Below are positions 45,280-53,554 of a stretch of 64,000 nt of DNA, piece after piece. The DNA is taken from positions 1 to 64,000 of the forward strand of contig NZ_BCZQ01000014.1 in assembly GCF_001598815.1 (NCBI RefSeq), in the 5' to 3' direction. Made by a program: the position numbers and the translations under genes. Each line of letters begins with the position of its first letter. The first letter of the stretch is position 1. A model generated the notes under the pieces. That model saw only the letters and a program-made list of their open reading frames with translations. It was not told the origin of the DNA and did not search any database. This stretch comes from Sphingopyxis terrae subsp. terrae NBRC 15098 (GTDB taxonomy: Bacteria; Pseudomonadota; Alphaproteobacteria; Sphingomonadales; Sphingomonadaceae).

Positions 45280-46119
45280 ATGCGCTGGTTAGCCATTCCG
45301 CTGTTCGCCGCCGCGCTTGCCGGCGGCGCGCAGGCCAAGGAGCGCGAGCGGACCGATGCCGAGCCGCTTTCGCCCTACAAGATCATCCTCGTCGGCGATT
45401 CGACGATGGCGCCGCACAGCGGCTGGGGCGGCGCCTTCTGTGCCGGCCATGTCAAATCGTCGGTGGCGTGCGTCAACGCCGGGCGCGGCGGTCGCAGCAC
45501 GCGCAGCTACCGCCAGGAGGGGAGCTGGGACATCGCGCTCGGCGAAGCGAAGGTGCCGGGCTATCGCGCGACCTATGTGCTCATCCAGTTTGCGCACAAT
45601 GATCAGTCGAGCAAGGCCGAACGCTGGACCGACGAGACGTCGGAATTTCCTGCAAATTTGCGGCGCTTCGTCGAGGAGGTGCGCGCGGCGGGGGCGGTCC
45701 CGGTGCTCGTGACGCCGCTGACGCGCCGCGAGTTTCGCGATGGCGAGCTTCGCAACACGCTTGCAAGCTGGTCGGATCAGGTCCGCAACGTCGCCAAGGC
45801 GATGGACGTGCCGCTGGTCGACCTCAACGCGTTGAGCGCGGCGCAGGTGCAGAAGATGGGCGCCGAGACGGCGACGCAACTTGCGCAAGAGGCGCCGAGC
45901 GACGAGGAGCTTGCCGCAGCCAGAGCGGGAACCACGCTCGCGGCGCGTCCCGCGCCACCACCACCGCCGCCGATTACCGGCAAGGGCGCGCGGGGGCAGG
46001 TGACACGCAAGTTCGATTATACGCATCTGGGCGACGTTGGCGCTGAAGTCACGGCGCGCCTTGTGACGCAGGCCCTCGCTGTCGCGGTGCCGGGGCTGGC
46101 GAGCCAGCTCGTCCCCTGA
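45280..46119 (+). CDS. SGNH esterase, rhamnogalacturonan-acetylesterase (CE12)-like
   Basis: A 279-aa exported SGNH hydrolase. Signal peptide ends at GGAQAKE. Block I has GDST (Ser41), block II NAGRGGRSTRSYR, block III FAHND, and block V the Asp/His pair in DYTHLG. The order matches the rhamnogalacturonan acetylesterase family. A Pro-rich insert (residues about 224-232, ARPAPPPPPPITG) is unusual. In this alginate locus an acetyl esterase acting on O-acetylated alginate is a reasonable guess. Confidence 0.83.
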   Translation: MRWLAIPLFAAALAGGAQAKERERTDAEPLSPYKIILVGDSTMAPHSGWGGAFCAGHVKSSVACVNAGRGGRSTRSYRQEGSWDIALGEAKVPGYRATYVLIQFAHNDQSSKAERWTDETSEFPANLRRFVEEVRAAGAVPVLVTPLTRREFRDGELRNTLASWSDQVRNVAKAMDVPLVDLNALSAAQVQKMGAETATQLAQEAPSDEELAAARAGTTLAARPAPPPPPPITGKGARGQVTRKFDYTHLGDVGAEVTARLVTQALAVAVPGLASQLVP

Positions 46120-46142
46120 CAGCGGTTCGATTGCGGGGTATA

Positions 46143-46161
46143 AAATTGGTCATACCAATTT
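46143..46161. promoter_or_regulatory. Perfect inverted-repeat operator upstream of the second receptor gene
   Basis: AAATTGGT-CAT-ACCAATTT: 8-bp perfect arms with a 3-nt centre. The TGGT-N3-ACCA core is the type of site I recall for FCD-domain GntR regulators. It lies 15 nt upstream of a TTGACA element (46176-46181). A second related element, GACCA-TAT-TGGTC, lies at 46199-46211 over the likely -10 region. Degenerate copies occur at 35646 and 50032. Confidence 0.7.
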
Positions 46162-46245
46162 AGCTTACACAATGGTTGACAAAATATATGCAATGTTCGA
46201 CCATATTGGTCAGAACAGAATCATGATATTCGAGGGAGAGACGGC

Positions 46246-49104
46246 GTGAAGGTTCAGCAGCAGGTCGATAATCGTGCGCTTCGCGCGGCTTTGCTGGCGG
46301 GGGTCGGGCCGCTGCTGCTGCTTGCCGCCCCGGCGGCGGCGCAGGATGCGACCGGTTCTGCTGAAGGCGCGGCGACCGATGATGATGCGATCGTCGTCAC
46401 CGGCATCCGCGAGACGATCCAGAATTCGATCAGCGTAAAGCGCCGCGAGACGGCGATCGTCGACGCGCTGTCGGCGGACGATATCGGCGACTTGCCGGCG
46501 CTGTCGGTGGGGCAGGCGATCCAGACGATCACCGGTGCGACGACGCACCGCGAAAAGGGCGATGCCTCCGAAATCGCGCTTCGCGGCCTTGGCCCTTTCC
46601 TGTCCAACGCAACCTTCAACGGCCGCGATGCGACCAATGGCAGCGGTGACCGTTCGGTGAACTTCAATCAGTTTCCGTCGGAACTCGTCAACAATATCAA
46701 GATCTACAAGACCCAGCAGGCCAATCTGGTCGAAGGCGGCGTTGCGGGCACGATCGAGATCGGTACGCTGCGTCCGCTCGATTTCGGCAAGCGTCGCATC
46801 CAGGGGGAAATCAAGGGGCAATATAATCCCTATGGCAACCGGATCGTCGGATCGGGTGGCACCGGCTGGCGCGGCACGCTGAGCTATGTCGATCAGTTCG
46901 CGAACGACACGATCGGCATCTCGATCGGCTTTCAGCGCAACGACACGAACAACCCCGAAGAAACCTATGCAGCGAGCACGACGTGGAGCGCATGCCGCGC
47001 CGACATCGTGGTGACGAACAATAATTGCACCGAACTCGCTCGCGAGGATTATGGCAGCGACATTCCCTATTATCTGGTCCCGAACAGCTATATTTTCCGC
47101 CAGATCAGCGAGACCGACCAGCGCGATGCCGCTTTCGGTGCTATCCAGTGGCGCCCGTCGGACCGGATCAACGTCAATCTCGACGTCCAATATTCGGACC
47201 GCACATATGTCGAGAGCCGGCGCGATCTGACGCTGTCCGAAGCGCGGCGCAGTCTCGTCAACGTCGAATATGACGCCAACGGTATCGTTCGCCACCTGGA
47301 GGGCCAGAGTTCTCTCGAATCCAATGGGTCCGAACTTTCGCGGTCGGAAGAATATCTGGGTGGCGGCCTGTCGGTCGAGTGGAAGCCGAACGACCGGCTG
47401 ACGTTGACTGCCGACGGCAGCTATTCGCGGACGATCCGCAAGGAAATCGAGCGCAACTTCCGCCTCCGCACCGATCCGACCGACGTCAACGGCGTGCGTA
47501 CCGTCTTCAACAATATGCGCATTCCCTACACGTATGACCTTGCGCCGGGCAGCTTCGTCCCGACGATCACGATCGATCCGCGCTTCGATCTCGACAACCA
47601 CGACCTCTTCTGGGACGATGCCCGCTTCCGCCGCGACGAGGCCAAGCGCCGCAACGAGATTGTCGCCGGGCGCGTCGACGCGATTTATGAAATGGACGGC
47701 TTTTTGCGGAGCATTTCGGCGGGTGCGCGCTGGGCGCGGCTGACCTACCGCGACTATGATGTCCGCAACGGCGACTTCAACCAGAATCCGGCCCGGACCG
47801 AGGATCAGCGGATCAACAATCTCTGCCGTCAGGCCTTTCCGCAGCGCGATTATCTCACCGCCGCCGACGGCAATGACATTCATAGCTGGGCGACCTTCGA
47901 CGTCGACTGCCTGTTCCGCGAATATCTCGGCACCGAAGATCCCGGGCTTCCCGACGATATCCGTTCGGTCGCGAACCGCGACGTCACCGAACGCACGCTC
48001 GCGGGCTATGTGATGGCCGAATATGAAGGCGACCTCGGCAATCTTCCGGTTCGGGGCAATTTCGGCGTTCGCGTGGTCAAAACCGATGTGACCTCGAACG
48101 GGCTGCGCAGCGACCTGGTTATCGTCGACAATGGCGACGGCACCATTCGCCTCGACGACAGCGGCGAGTTCGACACGGTCACGATCAAGAGCGGGACGAC
48201 GCGCATCCTGCCCAGCGTCAACGCGATTTTCGAGGTCGCGCCAAACATGCTGCTGCGTCTCGCCGGCTACCGCGCGATGTCGCGCCCGGCACCCAGCGCG
48301 CTTGGTGCCGGGCGGACCTTCACGCTCGAGGATGGCGGTAGCTTTACCTCGGTCCAGGATGCGATCGAAAATGCGCGCGCAAACGGTAGCCCGCGCCTCA
48401 AGCCGCTGATGTCCTGGAATGCCGATGCGGCGATCGAATGGTATCCGAACAAGGATAGCCTGTTGTCGGCGACCGTCTATTACAAGAAGTTCACCGGCGG
48501 CTTTCAGCCGGTGGTCTATGACGAAAGCTTCACCGTCGACGGGCAGGACGTGACCGTTCCGGTGATCCAGACGCGCAACAGCCCCGACAAGTCGCGCATC
48601 TACGGCATCGAACTGACCGCTGCGACGCGCTTCAGCTTCCTGCCCAAGCCGCTCGACGGTCTGGGGGCAAAGGTCAGCTATAATTATGCCGACGCCAATT
48701 TCGAAAATCAGGATGTTCGCCTCGGCGACGTCTATGATCCCGAAACCGAAACGGTGTCGCCGGGGTTGATCGCGCCGGCCGGTCTGTCAGGCTATTCGAA
48801 GCACGTCCTTTCGGCGCAGGCCTATTATGAAATCGGCCCCGTATCGCTGCAGGCAATCTATAATTACCGGTCGAAATATTATCAGGACTTCGTCGGCGGC
48901 AACAGCCAGCTGCGCTACGTCGGGCCCAGCGAAACCGTCGATTTCCGCGCCTCGCTGGCGCTGATGCGGGGGGTTTCGCTGCGCTTCGAGGCGATCAATA
49001 TCTTCAACGAACCGAAGGCGACCTACATGCCGGTCTATGGCAGCAGCCGCCAATATCATTATTACGGGTCGAAATATTTCATCGGCATCCGGGCGCGGAT
49101 CTAG
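46246..49104 (+). CDS. TonB-dependent receptor, second alginate-locus receptor
   Basis: A 952-aa outer-membrane receptor. Signal peptide ends near APAAAQ. TonB-box-like AIVVTGIRETI; plug domain with LPALSVGQAIQTITGATTHREKGDASEIALRGLGP; barrel ends in FIGIRARI. It is only distantly similar to the receptor at 35745. GTG start after GAGGGAGAG. A dedicated promoter and operators lie upstream. It may recognise a different chain length or modification of alginate. Confidence 0.9.
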   Translation: MKVQQQVDNRALRAALLAGVGPLLLLAAPAAAQDATGSAEGAATDDDAIVVTGIRETIQNSISVKRRETAIVDALSADDIGDLPALSVGQAIQTITGATTHREKGDASEIALRGLGPFLSNATFNGRDATNGSGDRSVNFNQFPSELVNNIKIYKTQQANLVEGGVAGTIEIGTLRPLDFGKRRIQGEIKGQYNPYGNRIVGSGGTGWRGTLSYVDQFANDTIGISIGFQRNDTNNPEETYAASTTWSACRADIVVTNNNCTELAREDYGSDIPYYLVPNSYIFRQISETDQRDAAFGAIQWRPSDRINVNLDVQYSDRTYVESRRDLTLSEARRSLVNVEYDANGIVRHLEGQSSLESNGSELSRSEEYLGGGLSVEWKPNDRLTLTADGSYSRTIRKEIERNFRLRTDPTDVNGVRTVFNNMRIPYTYDLAPGSFVPTITIDPRFDLDNHDLFWDDARFRRDEAKRRNEIVAGRVDAIYEMDGFLRSISAGARWARLTYRDYDVRNGDFNQNPARTEDQRINNLCRQAFPQRDYLTAADGNDIHSWATFDVDCLFREYLGTEDPGLPDDIRSVANRDVTERTLAGYVMAEYEGDLGNLPVRGNFGVRVVKTDVTSNGLRSDLVIVDNGDGTIRLDDSGEFDTVTIKSGTTRILPSVNAIFEVAPNMLLRLAGYRAMSRPAPSALGAGRTFTLEDGGSFTSVQDAIENARANGSPRLKPLMSWNADAAIEWYPNKDSLLSATVYYKKFTGGFQPVVYDESFTVDGQDVTVPVIQTRNSPDKSRIYGIELTAATRFSFLPKPLDGLGAKVSYNYADANFENQDVRLGDVYDPETETVSPGLIAPAGLSGYSKHVLSAQAYYEIGPVSLQAIYNYRSKYYQDFVGGNSQLRYVGPSETVDFRASLALMRGVSLRFEAINIFNEPKATYMPVYGSSRQYHYYGSKYFIGIRARI

Positions 49105-49105
49105 C

Positions 49106-50008
49106 TTGTCCCGCCGGCTTGTCCTCTCCGGCATCGCCGCGATGGCGGCGCTCCTGGCACCGGGAGCGTCGGCCACGGATGAAATCGCGCCCGGTCGCGT
49201 CGTCAAGGACGCTGTTTACCGCACGGTGGGTGGCAGGCCGCTGCGTCTCGACCTCTATGTTCATCCAGCCGTCCGCAAGAAGCCGGGCCCGGTCCTCATC
49301 CATTTCCACGGTGGCGGCTGGGCCCGCGGCGCGCGCCCCGAAAGCTGGACCGGCTTCCGCCCCTATGTCGCCGCCGGCTTTTCGGTGGTTACGGTCGAAT
49401 ATCGCCTCGCCGGCGCGGCGCGGGCACCGGCGGCGGTCGAGGACGCGCGCTGCGCGCTCCACTGGGTCGACGCCAACGCCGAGCGCTATGGCTTCGACCG
49501 CGCCCGGATCGTCGTCTCGGGCACGTCGGCGGGTGCGCATCTGGCTTTGATGGTCGGGCTGCTGCCTGACGAAAATGCCATCGATCCTGCCGAATGTCGC
49601 GGCGCGGGCCGCGCTGCGGCGGTCGTTGATCTTTATGGTCCGACCGATCTGACAGCGACGAAGGACGCTTCGGGCGCGCGCCACGCTACGGTTGCAAACT
49701 GGATCGGGGAGGGGGATGGGGCCGATAGGATGGCGCGCCGCATGTCGCCGATTGCCTGGCTTCGCAGCGATGTTCCGCCGGTCTTTATCGGCCATGGCGA
49801 TGCCGACCCTGTGGTTCCGGTGGCCCAGTCGATCGACCTCAAGCGGCGGCTCGATGAACTCGCGGTTCCGGCCGACCTCTTCATCGTACCCGGCGGGGGG
49901 CACGGGAAATTCGATGCGGACAGCCAGCGGATGATGACGGCGCGTGCTTTGGCCTTCCTCTGCGGCCGCCGCATTCCCGACCCGCGCGCGTGCGCCGAGA
50001 AAAACTGA
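49106..50008 (+). CDS. Alpha/beta hydrolase (BD-FAE/esterase-lipase type)
   Basis: A 300-aa exported esterase. Motifs: HFHGGGWARGARP oxyanion motif, VSGTSAGAHLA nucleophile elbow, GHGDADPVVP with Asp, and PGGGHGKF with His. The best start is TTG at 49106, which gives SRRLVLSGIAAMAALLAPGASA, a signal peptide with a twin-arginine look; ATG at 49142 is an alternative that would remove it. It lies 1 nt after the second receptor. A role as acetyl or acyl esterase on the imported polysaccharide is inferred. Confidence 0.82.
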   Translation: MSRRLVLSGIAAMAALLAPGASATDEIAPGRVVKDAVYRTVGGRPLRLDLYVHPAVRKKPGPVLIHFHGGGWARGARPESWTGFRPYVAAGFSVVTVEYRLAGAARAPAAVEDARCALHWVDANAERYGFDRARIVVSGTSAGAHLALMVGLLPDENAIDPAECRGAGRAAAVVDLYGPTDLTATKDASGARHATVANWIGEGDGADRMARRMSPIAWLRSDVPPVFIGHGDADPVVPVAQSIDLKRRLDELAVPADLFIVPGGGHGKFDADSQRMMTARALAFLCGRRIPDPRACAEKN

Positions 50009-50031
50009 AACGGCGGACGGTGATGGGCTTC

Positions 50032-50050
50032 AAACTTGTCCTACCTGATT
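50032..50050. promoter_or_regulatory. Candidate operator upstream of the GntR regulator gene
   Basis: This site matches 13 of 19 positions of the perfect repeat at 46143-46161, sharing AAA at the left edge and the TNC-T-ACC core. It is 40 nt upstream of the GntR start codon, consistent with autoregulation. Confidence 0.45.
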
Positions 50051-50090
50051 GTATAGACTTCCTGACATTGGAGCGGGGAGTATATTGACG

Positions 50091-50837
50091 ATGGCCGAAC
50101 GCCGCCTTTTCGAAGAGATTGCCGATACGATCCGCCGCCTCATTCACGACGGAACCTATCCGCCGGGAACCCGCCTCCCCGGCGAACGCGAATTGTCCGA
50201 ACAGTTCGAGGTCAGCCGCGTGACGATCCGCGAAGCCGAGATTGCGCTGCAGGCAACCGGGTGGATTCACATCCGGACGGGCGCGGGTGCCTATGTCGCG
50301 ACGCCGCTTCCCGACGACAATTCGATCCTGCCCAAGGTCAGCGCGTTCGAACTGACCGAAGCGCGCTCGCTGTTCGAAGCGGAGGCGGCGGCGCTGGCCG
50401 CCCCGACGATCTCGGCCGAAACGCTGGCGAAGCTCGACGAACTGCTCGCGGCAATGGCCGACGATGGCAAGAGCGAAGAGGAAGTAAGCGCGATCGACCG
50501 CGAATTTCACATGACGATTGCCGCGGCGTCGAACAACAAGGCAATTATCCACGTCATTGAACGACTGTGGCGGATGCGTCTGGAACTGCCCGAGGTCAAA
50601 CAGAGTCACTCGCTCGTCTGCCGCAAGGATGGCAGCGCGCGGCAGGCCGAACATGCCGATGTGGTCGAGGCCTTGCGCCGCCGTGACGCTGCGGGCGCAC
50701 GGCTCGCGATGCGCCGGCACTTCAATCGCCTGCTCGAATCGATGCTCGACGAAACCGAAGAGCGCGCGCTCGACGAACTGCGCCGCCGGGCAGCCGAAAG
50801 CCGCGAGCGTTATCTGCTGAGCGCGAAGCTCGCCTGA
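50091..50837 (+). CDS. FadR/FCD-type GntR transcriptional regulator
   Basis: A 248-aa GntR regulator. The winged-helix domain has LFEEIADTIRRLIHDGTYPPGTRLPGERELSEQFEVSRVTIREAEIAL, and the FCD effector domain begins near residue 85 (SAFELTEARSLFEAEAAALAA) with metal-ligand-type histidines in EFHMTIAAASNN and AEHADVVEAL. The ATG at 50091 is preceded by GCGGGGAG; an upstream GTG-type extension is not supported. Probable repressor of the alginate locus responding to KDG or DEH. Confidence 0.9.
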   Translation: MAERRLFEEIADTIRRLIHDGTYPPGTRLPGERELSEQFEVSRVTIREAEIALQATGWIHIRTGAGAYVATPLPDDNSILPKVSAFELTEARSLFEAEAAALAAPTISAETLAKLDELLAAMADDGKSEEEVSAIDREFHMTIAAASNNKAIIHVIERLWRMRLELPEVKQSHSLVCRKDGSARQAEHADVVEALRRRDAAGARLAMRRHFNRLLESMLDETEERALDELRRRAAESRERYLLSAKLA

Positions 50838-50856
50838 CGATGGGACGCCCGCCCGG

Positions 50857-51639
50857 ATGACCGTTGAACTTCGCGCCGACGATGGGACGGCTTCCCTTGC
50901 AAATGCCCGCCGGCGCGGGACGGCGCTGCCGGCTTTTCCGCAGCCGCTCCCCGCGTCACTCGACGAAGCCTATGCCATGCAGAACCGGATTCTGATGTCC
51001 TTGGACATGCCGGCGCTGGGCTGGAAAGTCGGCCGTATCCCTGCGCCTATGGTAGCCACGCTGGGCGCCGAGCGTCTCGCTGGGCCGGTTCTGCGCTGCA
51101 CTACGCTCACGGTATCGCCGGGGGAGGCCCGGGTCTTTCGCGGCGGTGCGGGGGCGATCGAAGCCGAGGTGATGTTGCGGCTCGACGCGGTGCCCGACCA
51201 TATACCGCCCGCCGATCGCGTGCTCGACTATATCGGCGAGATTCGCGCAGGGTTCGAAGTGGCCAGTTCGCCCGCGCCCGACGTGCATGATCATGCGCCT
51301 TGGTCGATCGTCGCTGACCTCGGCATCAACAATGGACTGTTGCTGGGGCCATTGCTCGACCGGGGCATATTCGACCAGCTCGACGTCGAAACGATGGTCG
51401 CAGGAACGGTGGTCGGCCGCGGGCGCGCGCGCGATGTCCTCGACGGGCCGCTGGGATCGGTGCGCTTCCTGATCGAGCAGCATCTGAAGGGGCGTATCGC
51501 CCTCGAGCCGGGGCAATGGCTGTCGGCGGGCGCGATAACGGGCGTACACCCGATCCGCGTCGGCGAAACCGCACATGCGACCTTCGGCTCGGCGATCGCC
51601 ATTGGCTGCACCGCGATAGCCGAAACCGGACTGGAATAA
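50857..51639 (+). CDS. Hydratase/decarboxylase-fold protein (MhpD-like) in the alginate operon
   Basis: A 260-aa member of the fumarylacetoacetate hydrolase/2-oxopent-4-enoate hydratase fold: GWKVGRIPAPMVATLG, metal-ligand AIEAEVMLRL, and the LGINNGLLLGPL, RFLIEQ segments. It lies between the regulator and KDG kinase genes, so its substrate is more likely a keto sugar acid than an aromatic product. The role is not clear: dehydratase or tautomerase of a deoxy-keto-uronate is possible. It overlaps kdgK by 1 nt. Confidence 0.78.
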   Translation: MTVELRADDGTASLANARRRGTALPAFPQPLPASLDEAYAMQNRILMSLDMPALGWKVGRIPAPMVATLGAERLAGPVLRCTTLTVSPGEARVFRGGAGAIEAEVMLRLDAVPDHIPPADRVLDYIGEIRAGFEVASSPAPDVHDHAPWSIVADLGINNGLLLGPLLDRGIFDQLDVETMVAGTVVGRGRARDVLDGPLGSVRFLIEQHLKGRIALEPGQWLSAGAITGVHPIRVGETAHATFGSAIAIGCTAIAETGLE

Positions 51640-52658
51640 TGACAGCAAAACCCTTTACCGTCGCCTGCTTCGGCGAAATCGTGATGCGCGTGTCGGTGCC
51701 GGATGGTGAAATGCCCTTGCAATCGCCGCGCTTCGACGCTTTTGTCGGCGGGGCCGAGGCCAATGTCGCCGTGGCGCTTGCATCGCACGGCTTGGCAGTC
51801 CGCATGATCAGCGCCTTGCCCCGGGGCCCCATCGGCGACGCGGCAATCCACGCGGTTCGCGCGCACGGGGTCGACACGACCCGCGTCGAACGGCGCGAGG
51901 GACGGATGGGCCTTTATTATCATATCCCCGGCGGACCCGTACGGCCGGCAGAGGTGCTGTATGACCGGGCCGATTCTGCCTTCGCGGCGATGGCGGCAAG
52001 CGACTGGAATTGGGCCGAACTGCTCGCCGGCGCCGACTGGCTGCACCTTTCCGGCGTGACCCCCGCGCTGGGCCCGCAATCGGCGGAGGCCGCCCTGGCG
52101 GCGGTGGAGGCGGCGAGTGCGGCGGGCATCGGCGTCTCTTTCGACGGCAATTGGCGCGGCCGCCTGTGGGAGAAATGGAGCGACGATCCGGGCGCGATCC
52201 TCCGCCGGATTGTGGGCAGGGCGAGCATCCTGTTCGGCAACCATCGCGACGCATCCCTGCTTCTGGGCCGCGAGTTTTCGGGCGACGGAGAAAGTCGCCG
52301 CCGGGCTGCCGCACTGGCGCTTCTCGAAGAATATCCGTCGCTTCGCTATGTCGCTTCGACGGCGCGGCGTATCGTCGGCGCGACCGATCACCGCATCGCG
52401 GCCCGGGTGGACGCCCGCGACTGTTTCGCAGCGACCCCTGAAATCCGGATCGAACCCATCCGGGACCGCGTCGGCACGGGCGATGCGTTTGCCGCGGGCG
52501 TTCTCGATGCGATCTGGCAAGGCGGCGGGGCAAAAGGCGCGGCGCGGTCGGGCCTCATCCTATCGGCGCTGAAACATGGCGTGCGAGGCGATTTTGCGCC
52601 TTTTCCCCGCGCGGTGACGGACGCGACGCTTTTCGAGGTGTCCGACGTCGTGCGCTAA
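51639..52658 (+). CDS. kdgK: 2-dehydro-3-deoxygluconokinase (PfkB family)
   Basis: A 339-aa PfkB-family sugar kinase. N-terminal GGAEANVAVALASHG motif and C-terminal RVGTGDAFAAGVL catalytic motif (GTGD in place of GAGD) are visible. It phosphorylates KDG to KDPG, linking alginate breakdown to the Entner-Doudoroff pathway; the KDPG aldolase must be elsewhere. The ATG overlaps the preceding stop by 1 nt. It ends in a 4-nt overlap with the convergent mscS-like gene. Confidence 0.88.
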   Translation: MTAKPFTVACFGEIVMRVSVPDGEMPLQSPRFDAFVGGAEANVAVALASHGLAVRMISALPRGPIGDAAIHAVRAHGVDTTRVERREGRMGLYYHIPGGPVRPAEVLYDRADSAFAAMAASDWNWAELLAGADWLHLSGVTPALGPQSAEAALAAVEAASAAGIGVSFDGNWRGRLWEKWSDDPGAILRRIVGRASILFGNHRDASLLLGREFSGDGESRRRAAALALLEEYPSLRYVASTARRIVGATDHRIAARVDARDCFAATPEIRIEPIRDRVGTGDAFAAGVLDAIWQGGGAKGAARSGLILSALKHGVRGDFAPFPRAVTDATLFEVSDVVR

Positions 52659-53254
52659 AGCCGCCGGCTGCGCGTCGTCGCATCGGCTGCGGGGCGCGGC
52701 GGCAGCTTGATCATCGTCTGCTGCGCCATGGTGCTGTTGGCGATGATGATTTCGCGGCCGTCGTCGGTCTTCAGCAGAGTGAAGCCGAGCGAGATATCTT
52801 CGACCGTCCCGATGTCGCACTCATCCTTCGTCGGTGCCGCGACTTGCAACCGGTCGCCGCGCCGGAACGGTTTGTAGAGGACCAGGCTGACCCCGGCGAC
52901 AAGATTGCCCAGCGTCTGCTGCGCAGCGAAGCCGATGATTACCGACATCAGCCCGACGCCCGCCAGCAGCGCCGAACTCAGGCGATTGAGGGCGGGGATG
53001 ATATGCGCAAAAAGCGTCGCGAGGATCAGCCATATCGCGAGGATTGCGAGCCGACTGAGGAATTGCAGCGTGATCTCGTCGATACGCTCGGACTTGTCGT
53101 GAACCAGCGCATCCCGGAGCAGGCGGCGCACGAGCCCCGAGCCGATCAGCCCTGCAAAGAGGAAAATCACGCCGAGGATCAGCGCGCCCGACAGCGTGGC
53201 CGGGTCGAACAGGCGCAGAAGCGGTCCGATCGCGGCCGTCACGAGCCCGCCCAT
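52655..53254 (-). CDS. Small MscS-family mechanosensitive channel
   Basis: A 199-aa MscS-like channel. Three hydrophobic segments lead to the pore-lining helix AGVGLMSVIIGFAAQQTLGNLVAGVSL, then the beta domain with DRLQVAA, GTVEDISLGFTLLKTDDGREIIIANSTM. It lacks the C-terminal alpha/beta domain of E. coli MscS (286 aa). It likely relieves osmotic pressure. Convergent with kdgK. Confidence 0.87.
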   Translation of the reverse strand: MGGLVTAAIGPLLRLFDPATLSGALILGVIFLFAGLIGSGLVRRLLRDALVHDKSERIDEITLQFLSRLAILAIWLILATLFAHIIPALNRLSSALLAGVGLMSVIIGFAAQQTLGNLVAGVSLVLYKPFRRGDRLQVAAPTKDECDIGTVEDISLGFTLLKTDDGREIIIANSTMAQQTMIKLPPRPAADATTRSRRL

Positions 53255-53554
53255 GCTCGCGCGCCACGGCGAATTGCGGCCATGCCGCTGTCTGTCGTCA
53301 TTCTATCCTCCCCGCAGGTCGACAAGCCTGACCCACCGGACAAATCCTACGCCTTATCGCCGCGTCGGCAAGGGCCTAACCCGTGGGCTTCCGATGATGA
53401 AACGTCCCGTGGCAGCGGAAGGGCGCGCGGGCCGGGCATCGATCTCGCCAGCCTGTGTCCGCTTTTGCATCGCCGTCTCGTCTAACGGATTGTCGGATCG
53501 CTGCGCATGCCCTTTGCCGCCGGTCCGACAAGAGGACGGGATGGGAGGAAGACG
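53255..53554. other. 300-bp intergenic region, divergent promoters
   Basis: No credible coding region. It separates the divergently transcribed mscS-like gene and the Gly/Asn-rich protein gene. GGGAGGAAG before 53555 is a strong ribosome site. No clear repeats were seen. Confidence 0.5.

Noticed and set aside
46210-47883. Long open frame opposite the second alginate receptor
   Set aside because: It lies entirely antisense to a well-supported TonB-dependent receptor gene; the protein has no domain logic and reflects high GC codon bias.
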